Assembly (NCBI RefSeq): GCF_013214175.1
Contig: NZ_JABSPA010000004.1
Coordinates: 329,960-393,959 of the forward strand
Origin: Colwellia sp.
GTDB lineage: Bacteria > Pseudomonadota > Gammaproteobacteria > Enterobacterales > Alteromonadaceae
Direction: 5' to 3'
Length of the DNA: 64,000 bases
Shown: piece after piece, positions 1 to 8,361 of the stretch
How the letters are laid out: every line of letters starts with the position of its first letter
Numbering within the stretch: position 1 is the first letter of the stretch
Translations under genes and position numbers: made by a program
Notes under the pieces: model-generated
Databases searched by the model: none
What the model was told of the DNA's origin: nothing
Seen by the model: the letters and a program-made list of their open reading frames with translations, nothing else

Positions 1-538
1 GTTGGGCATCACAAGACGACGGGAAAGAAAGCGCATAAAAAGCCTTAAGGTAAATGTAGGTTTAACTGGTATGACCTATTATAGCACTTCCCGCACCAGT
101 TATTGAGTATTAACTCTACTAATTGTTTGGTTATTTGTCCAACAACCATAAGTAGTGAATTTTTGAATATTTATAGAAGTTCCGACTGTAGTTAAGCTTC
201 CCCATGTAATCATTGAAATGGCTCAGCTTTAATTATTTTTAGTACTCTGTAATTACTGTGACCTCGACAAAAAAAGTGCTTAACTAGCTCAGTATTACCA
301 AGTTAAATATTACAAAATCACCTTTAACACATTACTCTCCTACATTGATTCAGTTACTTTTGTAATAAAAAATAATAATTGGAGACTATTACTTTAAGTG
401 GTAAGTATTTTTCTCAATTAATAAGGTAAAGTAATTACTTTTAAAGCAGTGTTTACTTTATATTGAAAGAGGAAATGTTTCCCTTCTATTGTAATAACTA
501 GTTTTGAACACTTTATTTTAAGTTAGGAGTAGTCAACT
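1..538. other. Left-edge intergenic region, no supported gene
   Basis: No gene is supported here. The first 35-100 bases are open in more than one frame on the plus strand (stops near 34-36, 46-48 and about 115), so the window may begin inside the end of a gene, but none of the short tails is recognisable. The rest is AT-rich with stops in all frames. The ribosome binding site AGGAG for the next gene lies at 525-529. Confidence 0.4.
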
Positions 539-844
539 GTGAAGATAGTGTATAGCGCCGAAAATAGTTTTATTGTCAACAATGTAAAAAATCTCCTTGA
601 AACTAAAGATATTGAAGTCATGATCAAAAATGAATACGCGCAGGGAGCTGTGGGTGAAATATCGCCCTTTGACTCTTGGCCTGAGCTTTGGGTTGTTAAC
701 GATTCAGATTTTGATTCTGCGATGGCAATCGTAAAGTCATCACAGCAAAGTAATGATAGTGCTGAATGGAGTTGTAAAAGTTGTTCTGAAACAAATGCTT
801 CATCTTTTGAAATATGTTGGAATTGTCAGACTGAAAAGACATAA
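539..844 (+). CDS. DUF2007-type protein with C-terminal zinc finger
   Basis: The product is a 101-residue soluble protein. Residues 1-70 look like the DUF2007 'putative signal transducing protein' fold (start KIVYSAENSFIVNNVKNLLE), a small ferredoxin-like domain with no defined reaction. Residues 79-96 form a RanBP2-like zinc ribbon, with cysteines at 79, 82, 93 and 96 in the pattern C-x2-C-x10-C-x2-C. The start is GTG, chosen because AGGAG (525-529) sits nine bases upstream. The stop codon at 842-844 abuts a broken uracil-DNA glycosylase gene, so the junction probably arose by rearrangement. The family call is from recognition of the pattern; the function is unknown. Confidence 0.7.
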   Translation: MKIVYSAENSFIVNNVKNLLETKDIEVMIKNEYAQGAVGEISPFDSWPELWVVNDSDFDSAMAIVKSSQQSNDSAEWSCKSCSETNASSFEICWNCQTEKT

Positions 845-1213
845 CAAAACAGTAAGATAGTTGCTATTTTACCTATGGGATTTTGTTTTCCTGGTACAGG
901 TAAAACAGGTGACCTTGCGCCACGAAAAGAGTGCGCACCGGCTTGGAGAGGTAAAATCCTTGCCCACCTTAAGCATATAGAACTCACTATTGTACTCGGA
1001 AGTTATGCCCATAAATATCATTTAGATGGCACGAATGCTTCAGTGACAGAATTGGTAAAATCATGGCGAAGCTGTTGGCCAAATAGAGTTCCGTTGCCAC
1101 ACCCTAGCCCGAGAAATAATATTTGGCTTCGGAAGAATCCTTGGTTTGAAATCGAACTGCTGCCAAAACTTAAACTTCGTGTTGCCGAATCATTAAAAGA
1201 GAGCAATACCTAA
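845..1213 (+). pseudogene. 5'-truncated uracil-DNA glycosylase family gene
   Basis: The open frame encodes the C-terminal half of a uracil-DNA glycosylase-family protein (UdgA/COG1573-like). It keeps the motif MGFCFPGTGKTGDLAPR, the core VLGSYAHKYHL and the late catalytic motif LPHPSPRNNIWL. The family is usually about 190 residues; only some 120 codons remain. Homology-like sequence (KIVAILP) continues in frame upstream of the ATG at 875, back to about 851, where it runs directly into the stop of the DUF2007 gene. So the ATG is an internal methionine, and the part carrying the first catalytic motif (GQAPG-type) is missing. There is no convincing ribosome binding site. It is most likely a non-functional remnant left by a deletion. 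Confidence 0.75.
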
Positions 1214-1284
1214 GACGAACAGCTAACAAACACGGTAAACAAAAAATAAACTATTAGCTTCGTTTAGCAGTGTAAACAGGCACT

Positions 1285-1331
1285 GTCGGGTACATGTCGG
1301 GGACAAGTCAGGTATAAATCGTCACCGACAA
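1285..1331. promoter_or_regulatory. Phased direct repeats before the XRE gene
   Basis: Three hexamers GTCGGG, GTCGGG and GTCAGG start at 1285, 1296 and 1307, exactly 11 bases apart, so they face the same side of the helix. An inverted copy CCGACA follows at about 1326-1331. They lie 50-95 bases before the XRE regulator gene, which suggests an operator for that regulator or for another activator. The binding protein is inferred, not shown. Confidence 0.5.
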
Positions 1332-1380
1332 TAACAAAATTAATGAATACTTGTGATTCTTAAGTACAGAGGTAAATTTA

Positions 1381-1860
1381 ATGATTCTCAAAGAACTGCG
1401 TATTAACCGCCATTTTTCACAAGAGCAATTAGCTCAAATGTCTGGACTAAATGTTAGGACAATCCAGCGTATAGAAAGCGGAAAAAAAGCTAGCCTAGAG
1501 TCTATTAAATGTATTGCTGCTGCACTTGATGTTGATATAACAACCTTGAATCAGGAGAAATTTATGATAGATAAAAAATCAGATAACTGGAAGACTTTAC
1601 CTTTGTTATTGAAGTGCTGGTTTGTTTTTAATTTTTTACAAACCAGACCCAGTAGAAAATCAGCCTATCGAATTGAAATTATTGGTCATATAAGTGGCTT
1701 TATTTTTTGTTGTTTAGGCCTTATTAGTGAAGCGGCACTTGTGGGCGGTATACTAATGCTTGCTACTGCCTATTTATACCACGGACTTATATGGCATGGT
1801 GATAAGTATGGCATTTGGTATGACCATGAGAAAAAACATGAGTCAAACCAAAGCAGCTAA
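1381..1860 (+). CDS. XRE-type regulator with two transmembrane helices
   Basis: The 159-residue protein starts with a Cro/CI-type helix-turn-helix (residues about 1-55, with QEQLAQMSGLNVRTIQRIESG as the recognition region). The C-terminal half holds two hydrophobic helices (about 100-118 and 122-140) of the '2TM domain' type, ending in HGLIWHGDKYGIWYDHEKK. It should sit on the inner membrane and bind DNA from there. AGAGG lies eight bases before the ATG. Phased GTCGGG repeats upstream suggest self-regulation. It heads a run of four closely spaced same-strand genes. This architecture is known in marine gammaproteobacteria, but the signal it senses is not. Confidence 0.75.
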   Translation: MILKELRINRHFSQEQLAQMSGLNVRTIQRIESGKKASLESIKCIAAALDVDITTLNQEKFMIDKKSDNWKTLPLLLKCWFVFNFLQTRPSRKSAYRIEIIGHISGFIFCCLGLISEAALVGGILMLATAYLYHGLIWHGDKYGIWYDHEKKHESNQSS

Positions 1861-1880
1861 ATTTAACCAGTAGAGTATAT

Positions 1881-2279
1881 ATGCGTATAACTTTTGTATT
1901 TTTACTTTTCTTCATTTCATTTTATGTAAATGCCGAGAATATCAAACCCTTCACTTCGGACGGATGTAGCTCATTTCCTGATGGAACATTTGAGCATAAT
2001 CAATTATGGCTATCGTGCTGTACCGCTCATGATTATGCTTATTGGCAAGGAGGCACATACCAAGAAAGACTGGTCGCTGACAAAGAGCTGCAACAGTGTG
2101 TTGCTAAGGTTGGCGAACCTCACATCGCCAACCTTATGTTAGCGGGTGTTCGTGTTGGCGGCAGTCCATATTTGCCAACATCATTTCGGTGGGGTTATGG
2201 CTGGTCGTACCCTAGGTGGTATAAGGTATTAACCGATGCAGAAAAAAAACAGATAAAAGCTATGGTCGATGAAAAATAA
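1881..2279 (+). CDS. Secreted phospholipase A2-like protein
   Basis: The 132-residue product begins with a signal peptide (about residues 1-18, ending VNA). The mature part has GCSSFPDGT and then LSCCTAHDYAYWQGG, which matches the secreted phospholipase A2 active-site pattern CC-x2-HD: a His-Asp pair with the His as base and the Asp near calcium. It is therefore a candidate periplasmic or secreted lipase, or a PLA2-like fold without activity. The gene starts 20 bases after the XRE regulator and its end overlaps the next ATG by 11 bases, which suggests translational coupling. Small proteins of this kind are often left as hypothetical. Confidence 0.6.
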   Translation: MRITFVFLLFFISFYVNAENIKPFTSDGCSSFPDGTFEHNQLWLSCCTAHDYAYWQGGTYQERLVADKELQQCVAKVGEPHIANLMLAGVRVGGSPYLPTSFRWGYGWSYPRWYKVLTDAEKKQIKAMVDEK

Positions 2280-2853
2280 CAAAGCAAGAGTAATCGCTAT
2301 CAGCGGAGTATCTGGTGCAGGTAAAACTGCCGCGGTTAAATTTTTGGCAAAGAGCTTTAATTGCCCATATTTACTTTTTGATGATCATACCGATATTCGT
2401 ACTTACCCCCAGGATATGAAACGTTGGCTTAACAATGGCGCTAACGTTTCTCTTATCCAAACACCTAAATTTGTTAGGGCTTTACAAGCACTAAGGTCAA
2501 CGAACAGCAGCAGTTTCATTTTCATTGAGGAGCCTTTTGGCAGAGAGCGAGACTCAATGTCTTTATTAATTGATTATGTTGTTTTATTGGATCAACCTTT
2601 AGAGTTATGCCTAAGCCGCATTATAAAAAGGCATACTGATAACCTCCTTGGTAAGAGTTCAGCTTCGTTAAATTCAATTGCGATTTTCTTAGATAAATAC
2701 CATGACCACTTTAGAGAAATTTATATCAAAGCCGCTAACAAAGTTAGCCTGAATTGTGATTTAATTATCTCGGGAAACATCTCTATTAAAGAGACCACAA
2801 GTTCTATTAGTGACTGGTTGAAAAACAAGCAAGCTAACTTGGAACTCAAGTAA
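2269..2853 (+). CDS. P-loop nucleoside-kinase-like protein
   Basis: This 194-residue cytoplasmic protein has a clear Walker A motif near its start (GVSGAGKT, about residues 14-21). Hydrophobic strands follow (FIFIEEP, a Walker B-like acidic segment, and YVVLLDQPLELCLSRIIKR, a lid-like region with basic residues). The layout resembles the uridine kinase/adenylate kinase superfamily, so phosphorylation of a small molecule is the likely role; the substrate cannot be read. The ATG overlaps the phospholipase-like gene by 11 bases, so both are translated from one message. Confidence 0.6.
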   Translation: MKNNKARVIAISGVSGAGKTAAVKFLAKSFNCPYLLFDDHTDIRTYPQDMKRWLNNGANVSLIQTPKFVRALQALRSTNSSSFIFIEEPFGRERDSMSLLIDYVVLLDQPLELCLSRIIKRHTDNLLGKSSASLNSIAIFLDKYHDHFREIYIKAANKVSLNCDLIISGNISIKETTSSISDWLKNKQANLELK

Positions 2854-2902
2854 ACAAAATATCGTTATTTATCAATATTAATAATTAAATTTAAGGGATT
2901 AT

Positions 2903-3208
2903 ATGTCGTATGAAATACTCGTCGGTTTGCATGTTTTAGATGATCTGAAATATAACGATTACCGCACAGCTATGAAACCAATACTTACGGATTATGAAGG
3001 CTCTTTTGGTTATGATTTTACCGTGTCTGAGGTGTTAATTTCACCCGCCAATAACCATAGTGATATCAACCGAGTATTTACTATAAACTTTAGCAGTAAG
3101 AATAAAATGGAAGGATTTTTCTCAGACGCTCAATACTTAGTGGTTAAAGAAAGGTATTTTGTTGAGTCTGTTGGTAGTGCCATCATAATAGCGAGTTATG
3201 AAAAGTAG
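2903..3208 (+). CDS. DUF1330-like small protein
   Basis: A 101-residue soluble protein beginning MSYEILVGLHVLDDLKYNDY. The spacing of strands and the ending with a conserved aromatic/acidic segment resemble the DUF1330 branch of dimeric alpha-beta barrel proteins, but the match is weak. AAGGGA lies five bases before the ATG. It is the last of the same-strand run from 1381, 49 bases after the kinase gene. No active-site motif is visible, so the function is unknown. Confidence 0.5.
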   Translation: MSYEILVGLHVLDDLKYNDYRTAMKPILTDYEGSFGYDFTVSEVLISPANNHSDINRVFTINFSSKNKMEGFFSDAQYLVVKERYFVESVGSAIIIASYEK

Positions 3209-3402
3209 ATTGTTGAATTCGGATAATATGACGCGCAAGCAAGTAAGTTCATACATAGGCATTAATATTGAGATTAGCTCTTTGCACCTTAAAGCTTTAC
3301 AAGCTCTAATGAATGATTTTAGCCTAATCTCATTATTAATCATTTACTATTTATGACTCTCAGTTTATTACTCACTAGCTAAAATCACTAAACAAACTGA
3401 TA

Positions 3403-4062
3403 TTAAGAGAACATTTTTTTAAAGCTGTCCGCCATCTTAATGAATTTCTCTTTCATAGTGCGCTTTAAATCGATATCGACACTACTAAATATCGAAAACC
3501 CTTCAATAATGATGGTTGGTACTGGTGTCGTTGCCCTGACATGGCTAACGCCGTTATTTGGTGCTGAGTTATCAATACTGGCAAAAATGCAAAAAGCTTT
3601 AGAAGCTACATTCACATTTTCAGGCACATAAATAGTATCACTACTAAATAAGCTAAACATTTTTATACGAACTTCTTGTTGACTAAAGATTGCATCAGTA
3701 AAGTCAATTTCAGTGCTACTAAAAAGACTAAAATAGCGTATTTCATTGGCAACTCTAAAGGCGCCACCACGATTGCTACTGCTAAAGATATTTACCATGG
3801 TATCAACTTCTTCAGCTTCACCAGCAACATAGTTCGGCGCTAAATCTTGCTTTTTACTTTCAACAAAAGCTTTATCTACCGCAAGGGGTAAATCACTGGT
3901 CAGCTCAACTAAATCTTGATGATTAGCCAATTCCATCGCTTGATCTAATCTACGCTCAAACGCCTCATAAGATATTTCGCCATGGCTATAGTTCATGATC
4001 AGTTGATCAATCACTTCACTACGTACTGTTTCAATGGGTCTATCTTCAAGTGTTACTGACAT
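3403..4062 (-). CDS. DUF1707 / LiaF-like domain protein
   Basis: The 219-residue protein starts with a DUF1707 domain (residues about 8-60, with LIMNYSHGEISYEAFERRLDQAMEL), a short helical module also found in SHOCT-type proteins. The rest is a LiaF C-terminal-like beta-helix in which the phrase FSLFSS/FSIFSS recurs four times, typical of 'cell wall-active antibiotic response' folds. No signal peptide or membrane helix is seen, so it is probably cytoplasmic or peripheral. AAGGAA lies six bases before the ATG. In Gram-positives LiaF is a membrane stress regulator; a similar envelope-stress role here is inference only. Confidence 0.65.
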   Translation of the reverse strand: MSVTLEDRPIETVRSEVIDQLIMNYSHGEISYEAFERRLDQAMELANHQDLVELTSDLPLAVDKAFVESKKQDLAPNYVAGEAEEVDTMVNIFSSSNRGGAFRVANEIRYFSLFSSTEIDFTDAIFSQQEVRIKMFSLFSSDTIYVPENVNVASKAFCIFASIDNSAPNNGVSHVRATTPVPTIIIEGFSIFSSVDIDLKRTMKEKFIKMADSFKKMFS

Positions 4063-4395
4063 ATCTATTCCTTGTTTTGTCTAAACCTAAACCTTTACGT
4101 AAAAATAAACCTAAATTTACATCTAACCTGAAAGTTGAAGGTAAGCTACTGCTAATGCGTTAACGAGTTATTATCAAATAAAGCAAAGGTTACGCCATAA
4201 ATATAAAACAATAAATTCAACAACTTATAAAACGCATAAATGTAACTTAGTGTTAACCAAACTAGATATTAGTTTATTTGACCAAAGTTTTGCAACCTTA
4301 AAATTCACAGAAAAACTTACTCTAGCAATACCTTTAAAAAAAATGCATGCCAATATCAATTCCCTGAAGTCAGCACTATTTTAGTACTAGCTATT
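4063..4395. other. AT-rich gap between DUF1707 and M1 genes
   Basis: No gene or clear hairpin terminator is visible. It holds the minus-strand promoter region of the DUF1707 gene and the downstream region of the M1 aminopeptidase gene. Confidence 0.5.
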
Positions 4396-6261
4396 TTATA
4401 CCTCCTTCACATTAATATAAAATAGCTCTTCCAATACAGAAAAATCTCCCGGTGTGCTTATAGTTTGCCAAGTATTGTTTGGGTAAAGTCGAATTTTATC
4501 GCCGCCAACTTTTGCATCTATGGGCATATTAAAACCGTCAACGTCAGACTGCCATCGGTACCTTACCTGCCCTTCCGCTTTTGATACTTCTAAGGTTGGT
4601 ATGTTATTAAAATATAAGTATTGGTCGAATATCTTCTCAAAATCTTCATCAAAATATTGATTAAAGAAATTCAAAACATCAACGGTATATAAGTGAGACT
4701 TTTTAAAGCCGGTGGTATATGCCTTCACGCCAGACCACCACTTGTCATCGTCATTAACAATATGCCTAAGGGTATTGATAAATAAGGTACCTTTGAAATA
4801 GATATCTGATGTTGGCCAATGAGCAACGGAGGGTTGACCTATCATAGGAAATTTATTCTCAACCTTACTCTTATAACCATTTATATATTTGATTGCATCG
4901 TCATAACCAAACTGATCTTCGACATAAACAGCTTCTGCATAGGTACACCAGCCTTCGTGAATCCATGAATCAGAGAAATCATAACTGGTTAAGCTATTAC
5001 CAAACCACTCATGACCTGTTTCATGAATAATAATAAAATCAAATTTTAACGAGATACCAACACCTGTCCAATCTGCACTAACGTCAGCTCCGCGGTTATA
5101 ACCATTTTTAAATCCATTGCCGTAAGTCACTGCACTTTGATGTTCCATGCCAGTATAAGGCGCTTGAATAAGTTTATAACCGTCTTCAATAAATGGATAT
5201 TCGCCAAAATATTTTTGGTACGAAACCATCATAGGTTTGGCTTGTTTAAACTGCCGTTTAGCTTTATCTAAATCTTGCTCTAACACATAATAATCGAGTG
5301 TTAATCTGCCAAGTGTTTCACCAAAATGTACATAATTACCAATGTTTAAAGAAACACTATAGTTATTGATTGGGTTAAGTGTTTGCCATACATATTCGGT
5401 ATACCCATTAGCTAAAATATTGGTTTGTATTAAGCGTCCGTTAGAGATGTTTTTCAGATCAGATGGTACCGACACCCGCATGATCATGTTTTCCACTTCA
5501 TCTGGTTGTTGATCTTTATTTGGCCACCAAACCATAGAGCCAGTACCTTGACAGGCGGTGTTTATCCAGTGTTTGCCTAGAGAGTCTTTTTTAAAGGTAA
5601 AGCAGCCAAAACGGCCCGTTGCTTTTGGATAGCCAGAATAATGGAAATCTATTTCTTCTATGGCGTCTTTTGTCAGTGTTTTAGGAAAAGAGATATAAAC
5701 CGTATTTACCTCTCGTTCATACTTAAGCGGCTTACCATTATAAAGAATCTTATCTATATCAAGATTTTGGTACAGATCAAGCTGAATCATATTGTCAGCT
5801 TTAAGCATTTTAAAACGTATTTTATTATTACCTGATATATATTTTTTATCAGGATCGACCTTGATTGATAAGTCGTAACTGAGCAAATCATTATTCGCCC
5901 GATATTCACTGTAATTTCCCCAAAGCTTATTCTTTTTGGGGTAACTAAGTTTTTGTTCTGCCACCAGAAGTTTTTCATCATGTTGCATCACAATCGTATT
6001 GCTGGTTAGCTCGGCAAGGCTAAGCAGTTGTGGCTTGTGGTATTTGGCTTTTATTTGCACCACTTTCATACCTGAATCTAATAAAACTTTCCCCTTAAGA
6101 TCTGTTCGAACGCCTACGCGAGACTTTTTATCATAAACAATGGCGCCTTCAATAGCTTGCTTACCCTTTGAACTGACAATGGTGAGTTCAGTAAGATTGG
6201 CGTAACTGGCAATGCTGGGAAGATAAAAAAATATAAACAGTAAAAATTGGGCTAACTTCAT
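4396..6261 (-). CDS. M1 family metallo-aminopeptidase, exported
   Basis: A 621-residue zinc peptidase with a signal peptide (about residues 1-20). Residues about 25-90 form a carboxypeptidase-regulatory-like beta domain, followed by the M1 N-terminal beta domain and the catalytic domain. The zinc motif HETGH is at 413-417 and the third ligand E436 lies 18 residues after it, the exact M1 spacing. The exopeptidase motif usually GAMEN reads GMEHQ. The length is short for M1 because the C-terminal helical domain is reduced. It should trim the N-termini of peptides in the periplasm or outside, which fits the endoprotease genes elsewhere in the window. Confidence 0.85.
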   Translation of the reverse strand: MKLAQFLLFIFFYLPSIASYANLTELTIVSSKGKQAIEGAIVYDKKSRVGVRTDLKGKVLLDSGMKVVQIKAKYHKPQLLSLAELTSNTIVMQHDEKLLVAEQKLSYPKKNKLWGNYSEYRANNDLLSYDLSIKVDPDKKYISGNNKIRFKMLKADNMIQLDLYQNLDIDKILYNGKPLKYEREVNTVYISFPKTLTKDAIEEIDFHYSGYPKATGRFGCFTFKKDSLGKHWINTACQGTGSMVWWPNKDQQPDEVENMIMRVSVPSDLKNISNGRLIQTNILANGYTEYVWQTLNPINNYSVSLNIGNYVHFGETLGRLTLDYYVLEQDLDKAKRQFKQAKPMMVSYQKYFGEYPFIEDGYKLIQAPYTGMEHQSAVTYGNGFKNGYNRGADVSADWTGVGISLKFDFIIIHETGHEWFGNSLTSYDFSDSWIHEGWCTYAEAVYVEDQFGYDDAIKYINGYKSKVENKFPMIGQPSVAHWPTSDIYFKGTLFINTLRHIVNDDDKWWSGVKAYTTGFKKSHLYTVDVLNFFNQYFDEDFEKIFDQYLYFNNIPTLEVSKAEGQVRYRWQSDVDGFNMPIDAKVGGDKIRLYPNNTWQTISTPGDFSVLEELFYINVKEV

Positions 6262-6423
6262 AATTAAATAACTCTAATAAATGGAACGAGTGGCCTGTCA
6301 TCTTTGGCTGATTCAATAGTGGAGTCAGCGGATGATTCAGCAGTTAATACAATGATTGAATTAACCATTGAACCAGCTGCAGAGCAGGCTTAACGATATT
6401 TCATGTGTAAAGCTCACTGACTC

Positions 6424-7809
6424 TTAAGCGGTAACGCCCGAGATAAACACTATGGCAATAGCAACGGGTACCAAATAACGGATTAGCACTTGCCAGGCCA
6501 GAAAGGCTGATTTTTTTAACCCTAACTCGGCTTTCATTTCTTTAGCAGGAATTCGCCAACCAACAAAAATTGCCGTTAAAAATCCGCCAATAGGTAATAA
6601 AATACTGGCAGAGATATAATCAAGACTTTCAAAAATAGTCTTACCTTCAAGCAACGATATAAAACCGAATGGTTGAAACTCTTTGATTAGGTTCAATGAC
6701 AACACAGAGCTGATACCCAAAAGCCACATAACTAGGCCACTAACAAAGGTGGCCTTTTTTCGGGTAAAAGAAAACTTTTCCGCTACCCAAGCGATGATGG
6801 GTTCGAAGTTGCCAATGCATGAAGTAAAGGCTGCGGCGATAAGCAATAAAAAGAAGATTGCAGTAAATAACTGCCCGCCTGGTAAATCTCCCAGAGCAAT
6901 GGGTAGCACTTGAAAAACGAGACCTGCGCCAGCATCAGGCGTTAAGCCGTGGGCAAAAACCAAAGGAAAAATTGCAAAGCCAGCCAGCATAGCAACCAAG
7001 GTGTCAGCAAAAACCACTATAAAAGCATTTTGAGCAATTGAAGCTTTCTTAGGTAAGTAAGAGCCATAAGTAACCATTACCGCCATCGCAATACCAATGG
7101 AGAAAAAAGCCTGTCCCAATGCCAGTAAAAAGGTTTCCCCTGTTATTTGAGAAAAGTCAGGGGTGAGTAAAAAGTTAACTGCTGCTTCAAAGTCACCAAC
7201 TGCAGCGGCATAAATAACCATGATTATTAAACAGACAAATAATGATGGCATTAATATACTCACCGCCTTTTCAATGCCACCTTTTAAGCCTCGTGCATTA
7301 ACTAACATGATGATAACAATGACTAACGAGTGCCAAAATAGTAACCGCATGGGATCAGACATCAGCTCATTAAAAACAACTTTCGACTGCTCAGCATTAA
7401 TGCCTTTAAACTCCCCTACTACCGCCATAGTAAAATAGTCTAAAGTCCAACCTGTTATCACTGTATACGTGAGCATCATCATAAACACGGCAACAATTGC
7501 CATACCGCCAACACCTGACCAACGAGATGATAAATTATTTTGTTGGGCTACCTCTTTAAAACTGCCAGCCGCAGAGGCCGCATTTTTAGCACGGCGACCA
7601 ATTGCCCACTCTGACATTACGAGCGGCACACCAATACACAGTGCGCAGGCAAGATAAACCAAGACAAACGCTGCGCCGCCATTTTCACCTGTTACATAGG
7701 GAAAGCGCCAGATATTGCCTAGCCCAACAGAAAAACCAATAGAGGCCATAAGAAAAGTTAGTCTTGATGACCAATTTTCTATCTTACCTTCTCCTGCAAT
7801 TGCAGCCAT
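6424..7809 (-). CDS. Sodium-dependent NSS/SNF family transporter
   Basis: The 461-residue membrane protein has 11-12 hydrophobic helices. Its first helix carries the family signature SIGFSVGLGNIWRFPYVTGENGG, the substrate- and sodium-binding stretch of the LeuT-fold neurotransmitter:sodium symporters. It should import an amino acid or related amine with sodium across the inner membrane. It lies next to an exported aminopeptidase on the same strand (162-base gap), so uptake of released amino acids is plausible. The substrate cannot be read from the sequence. Confidence 0.88.
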   Translation of the reverse strand: MAAIAGEGKIENWSSRLTFLMASIGFSVGLGNIWRFPYVTGENGGAAFVLVYLACALCIGVPLVMSEWAIGRRAKNAASAAGSFKEVAQQNNLSSRWSGVGGMAIVAVFMMMLTYTVITGWTLDYFTMAVVGEFKGINAEQSKVVFNELMSDPMRLLFWHSLVIVIIMLVNARGLKGGIEKAVSILMPSLFVCLIIMVIYAAAVGDFEAAVNFLLTPDFSQITGETFLLALGQAFFSIGIAMAVMVTYGSYLPKKASIAQNAFIVVFADTLVAMLAGFAIFPLVFAHGLTPDAGAGLVFQVLPIALGDLPGGQLFTAIFFLLLIAAAFTSCIGNFEPIIAWVAEKFSFTRKKATFVSGLVMWLLGISSVLSLNLIKEFQPFGFISLLEGKTIFESLDYISASILLPIGGFLTAIFVGWRIPAKEMKAELGLKKSAFLAWQVLIRYLVPVAIAIVFISGVTA

Positions 7810-8137
7810 TTTTTACTCCTAGTCGATAAAAACAGATTATTTGGCTGGACTTTTTGTCTTAATCACTCGCTATGCAGCAATGAATAAAACAAAACTAAGT
7901 TGCCAATTAACGGTGTTTTATATATTTAGTTACGTATTTCTATTTTTATTAATAACAAAATATTTTTTTTTACCTAGTACCTATGTCATTAGCCGTAGCA
8001 AAAGTGTCACCAATATCAATTTGGGTGTTACCAATGAAAAACCCCAGATCACAAAAAACAACAAGCACTTGATTAATAAAGAAAATAACCGTTAGGCATG
8101 AGAAGTTTTAAAAATAACTATTGCATAAAAAATAGCC

Positions 8138-8165
8138 TTGAACTTTTAAGTATATTGTATACATT
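8138..8165 (+). promoter_or_regulatory. Candidate promoter with TGTATACA operator
   Basis: The 15-mer TATATTGTATACATT is at 8151-8165, with the palindromic core TGTATACA at 8156-8163. A possible -35 TTGAAC (8138-8143) and -10 TACATT (8160-8165) are 16 bases apart, so the palindrome overlaps the -10 box. The same 15-mer in the same geometry precedes the TonB receptor at 11817. Palindromes of this type are bound by GntR-family repressors; that link is inference. The collagenase ATG is about 200 bases downstream. The rest of 7810-8361 holds no supported gene. Confidence 0.6.
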
Positions 8166-8361
8166 GGTAATGTCCGGTAACTATTTGACTCATTTTGTAG
8201 TGCTCTATAGGCAATTATTATTACCAAAACGAGTACATTAAAACTTTAAAAAAAGTGGTTGTCCTGACAGTTATAAATGCTGTAGTGAGTTGTACTGAAT
8301 TGACGAGCTAACAGTGAAAGTGATTAATCTTTGCTAAAAAAAACAATATGAGGATATCAAA

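Noticed and set aside
3228..3356. 42-codon plus-strand frame after the DUF1330-like gene (start MTRKQVSSYIG)
   Set aside because: No ribosome binding site, no family likeness, and a competing minus-strand frame; it is not better than chance in an AT-rich gap.
7841..8095. 84-codon plus-strand frame before the collagenase
   Set aside because: Hydrophobic but without a plausible start signal; it lies in the divergent promoter region of the transporter and reads like AT-rich intergenic DNA.
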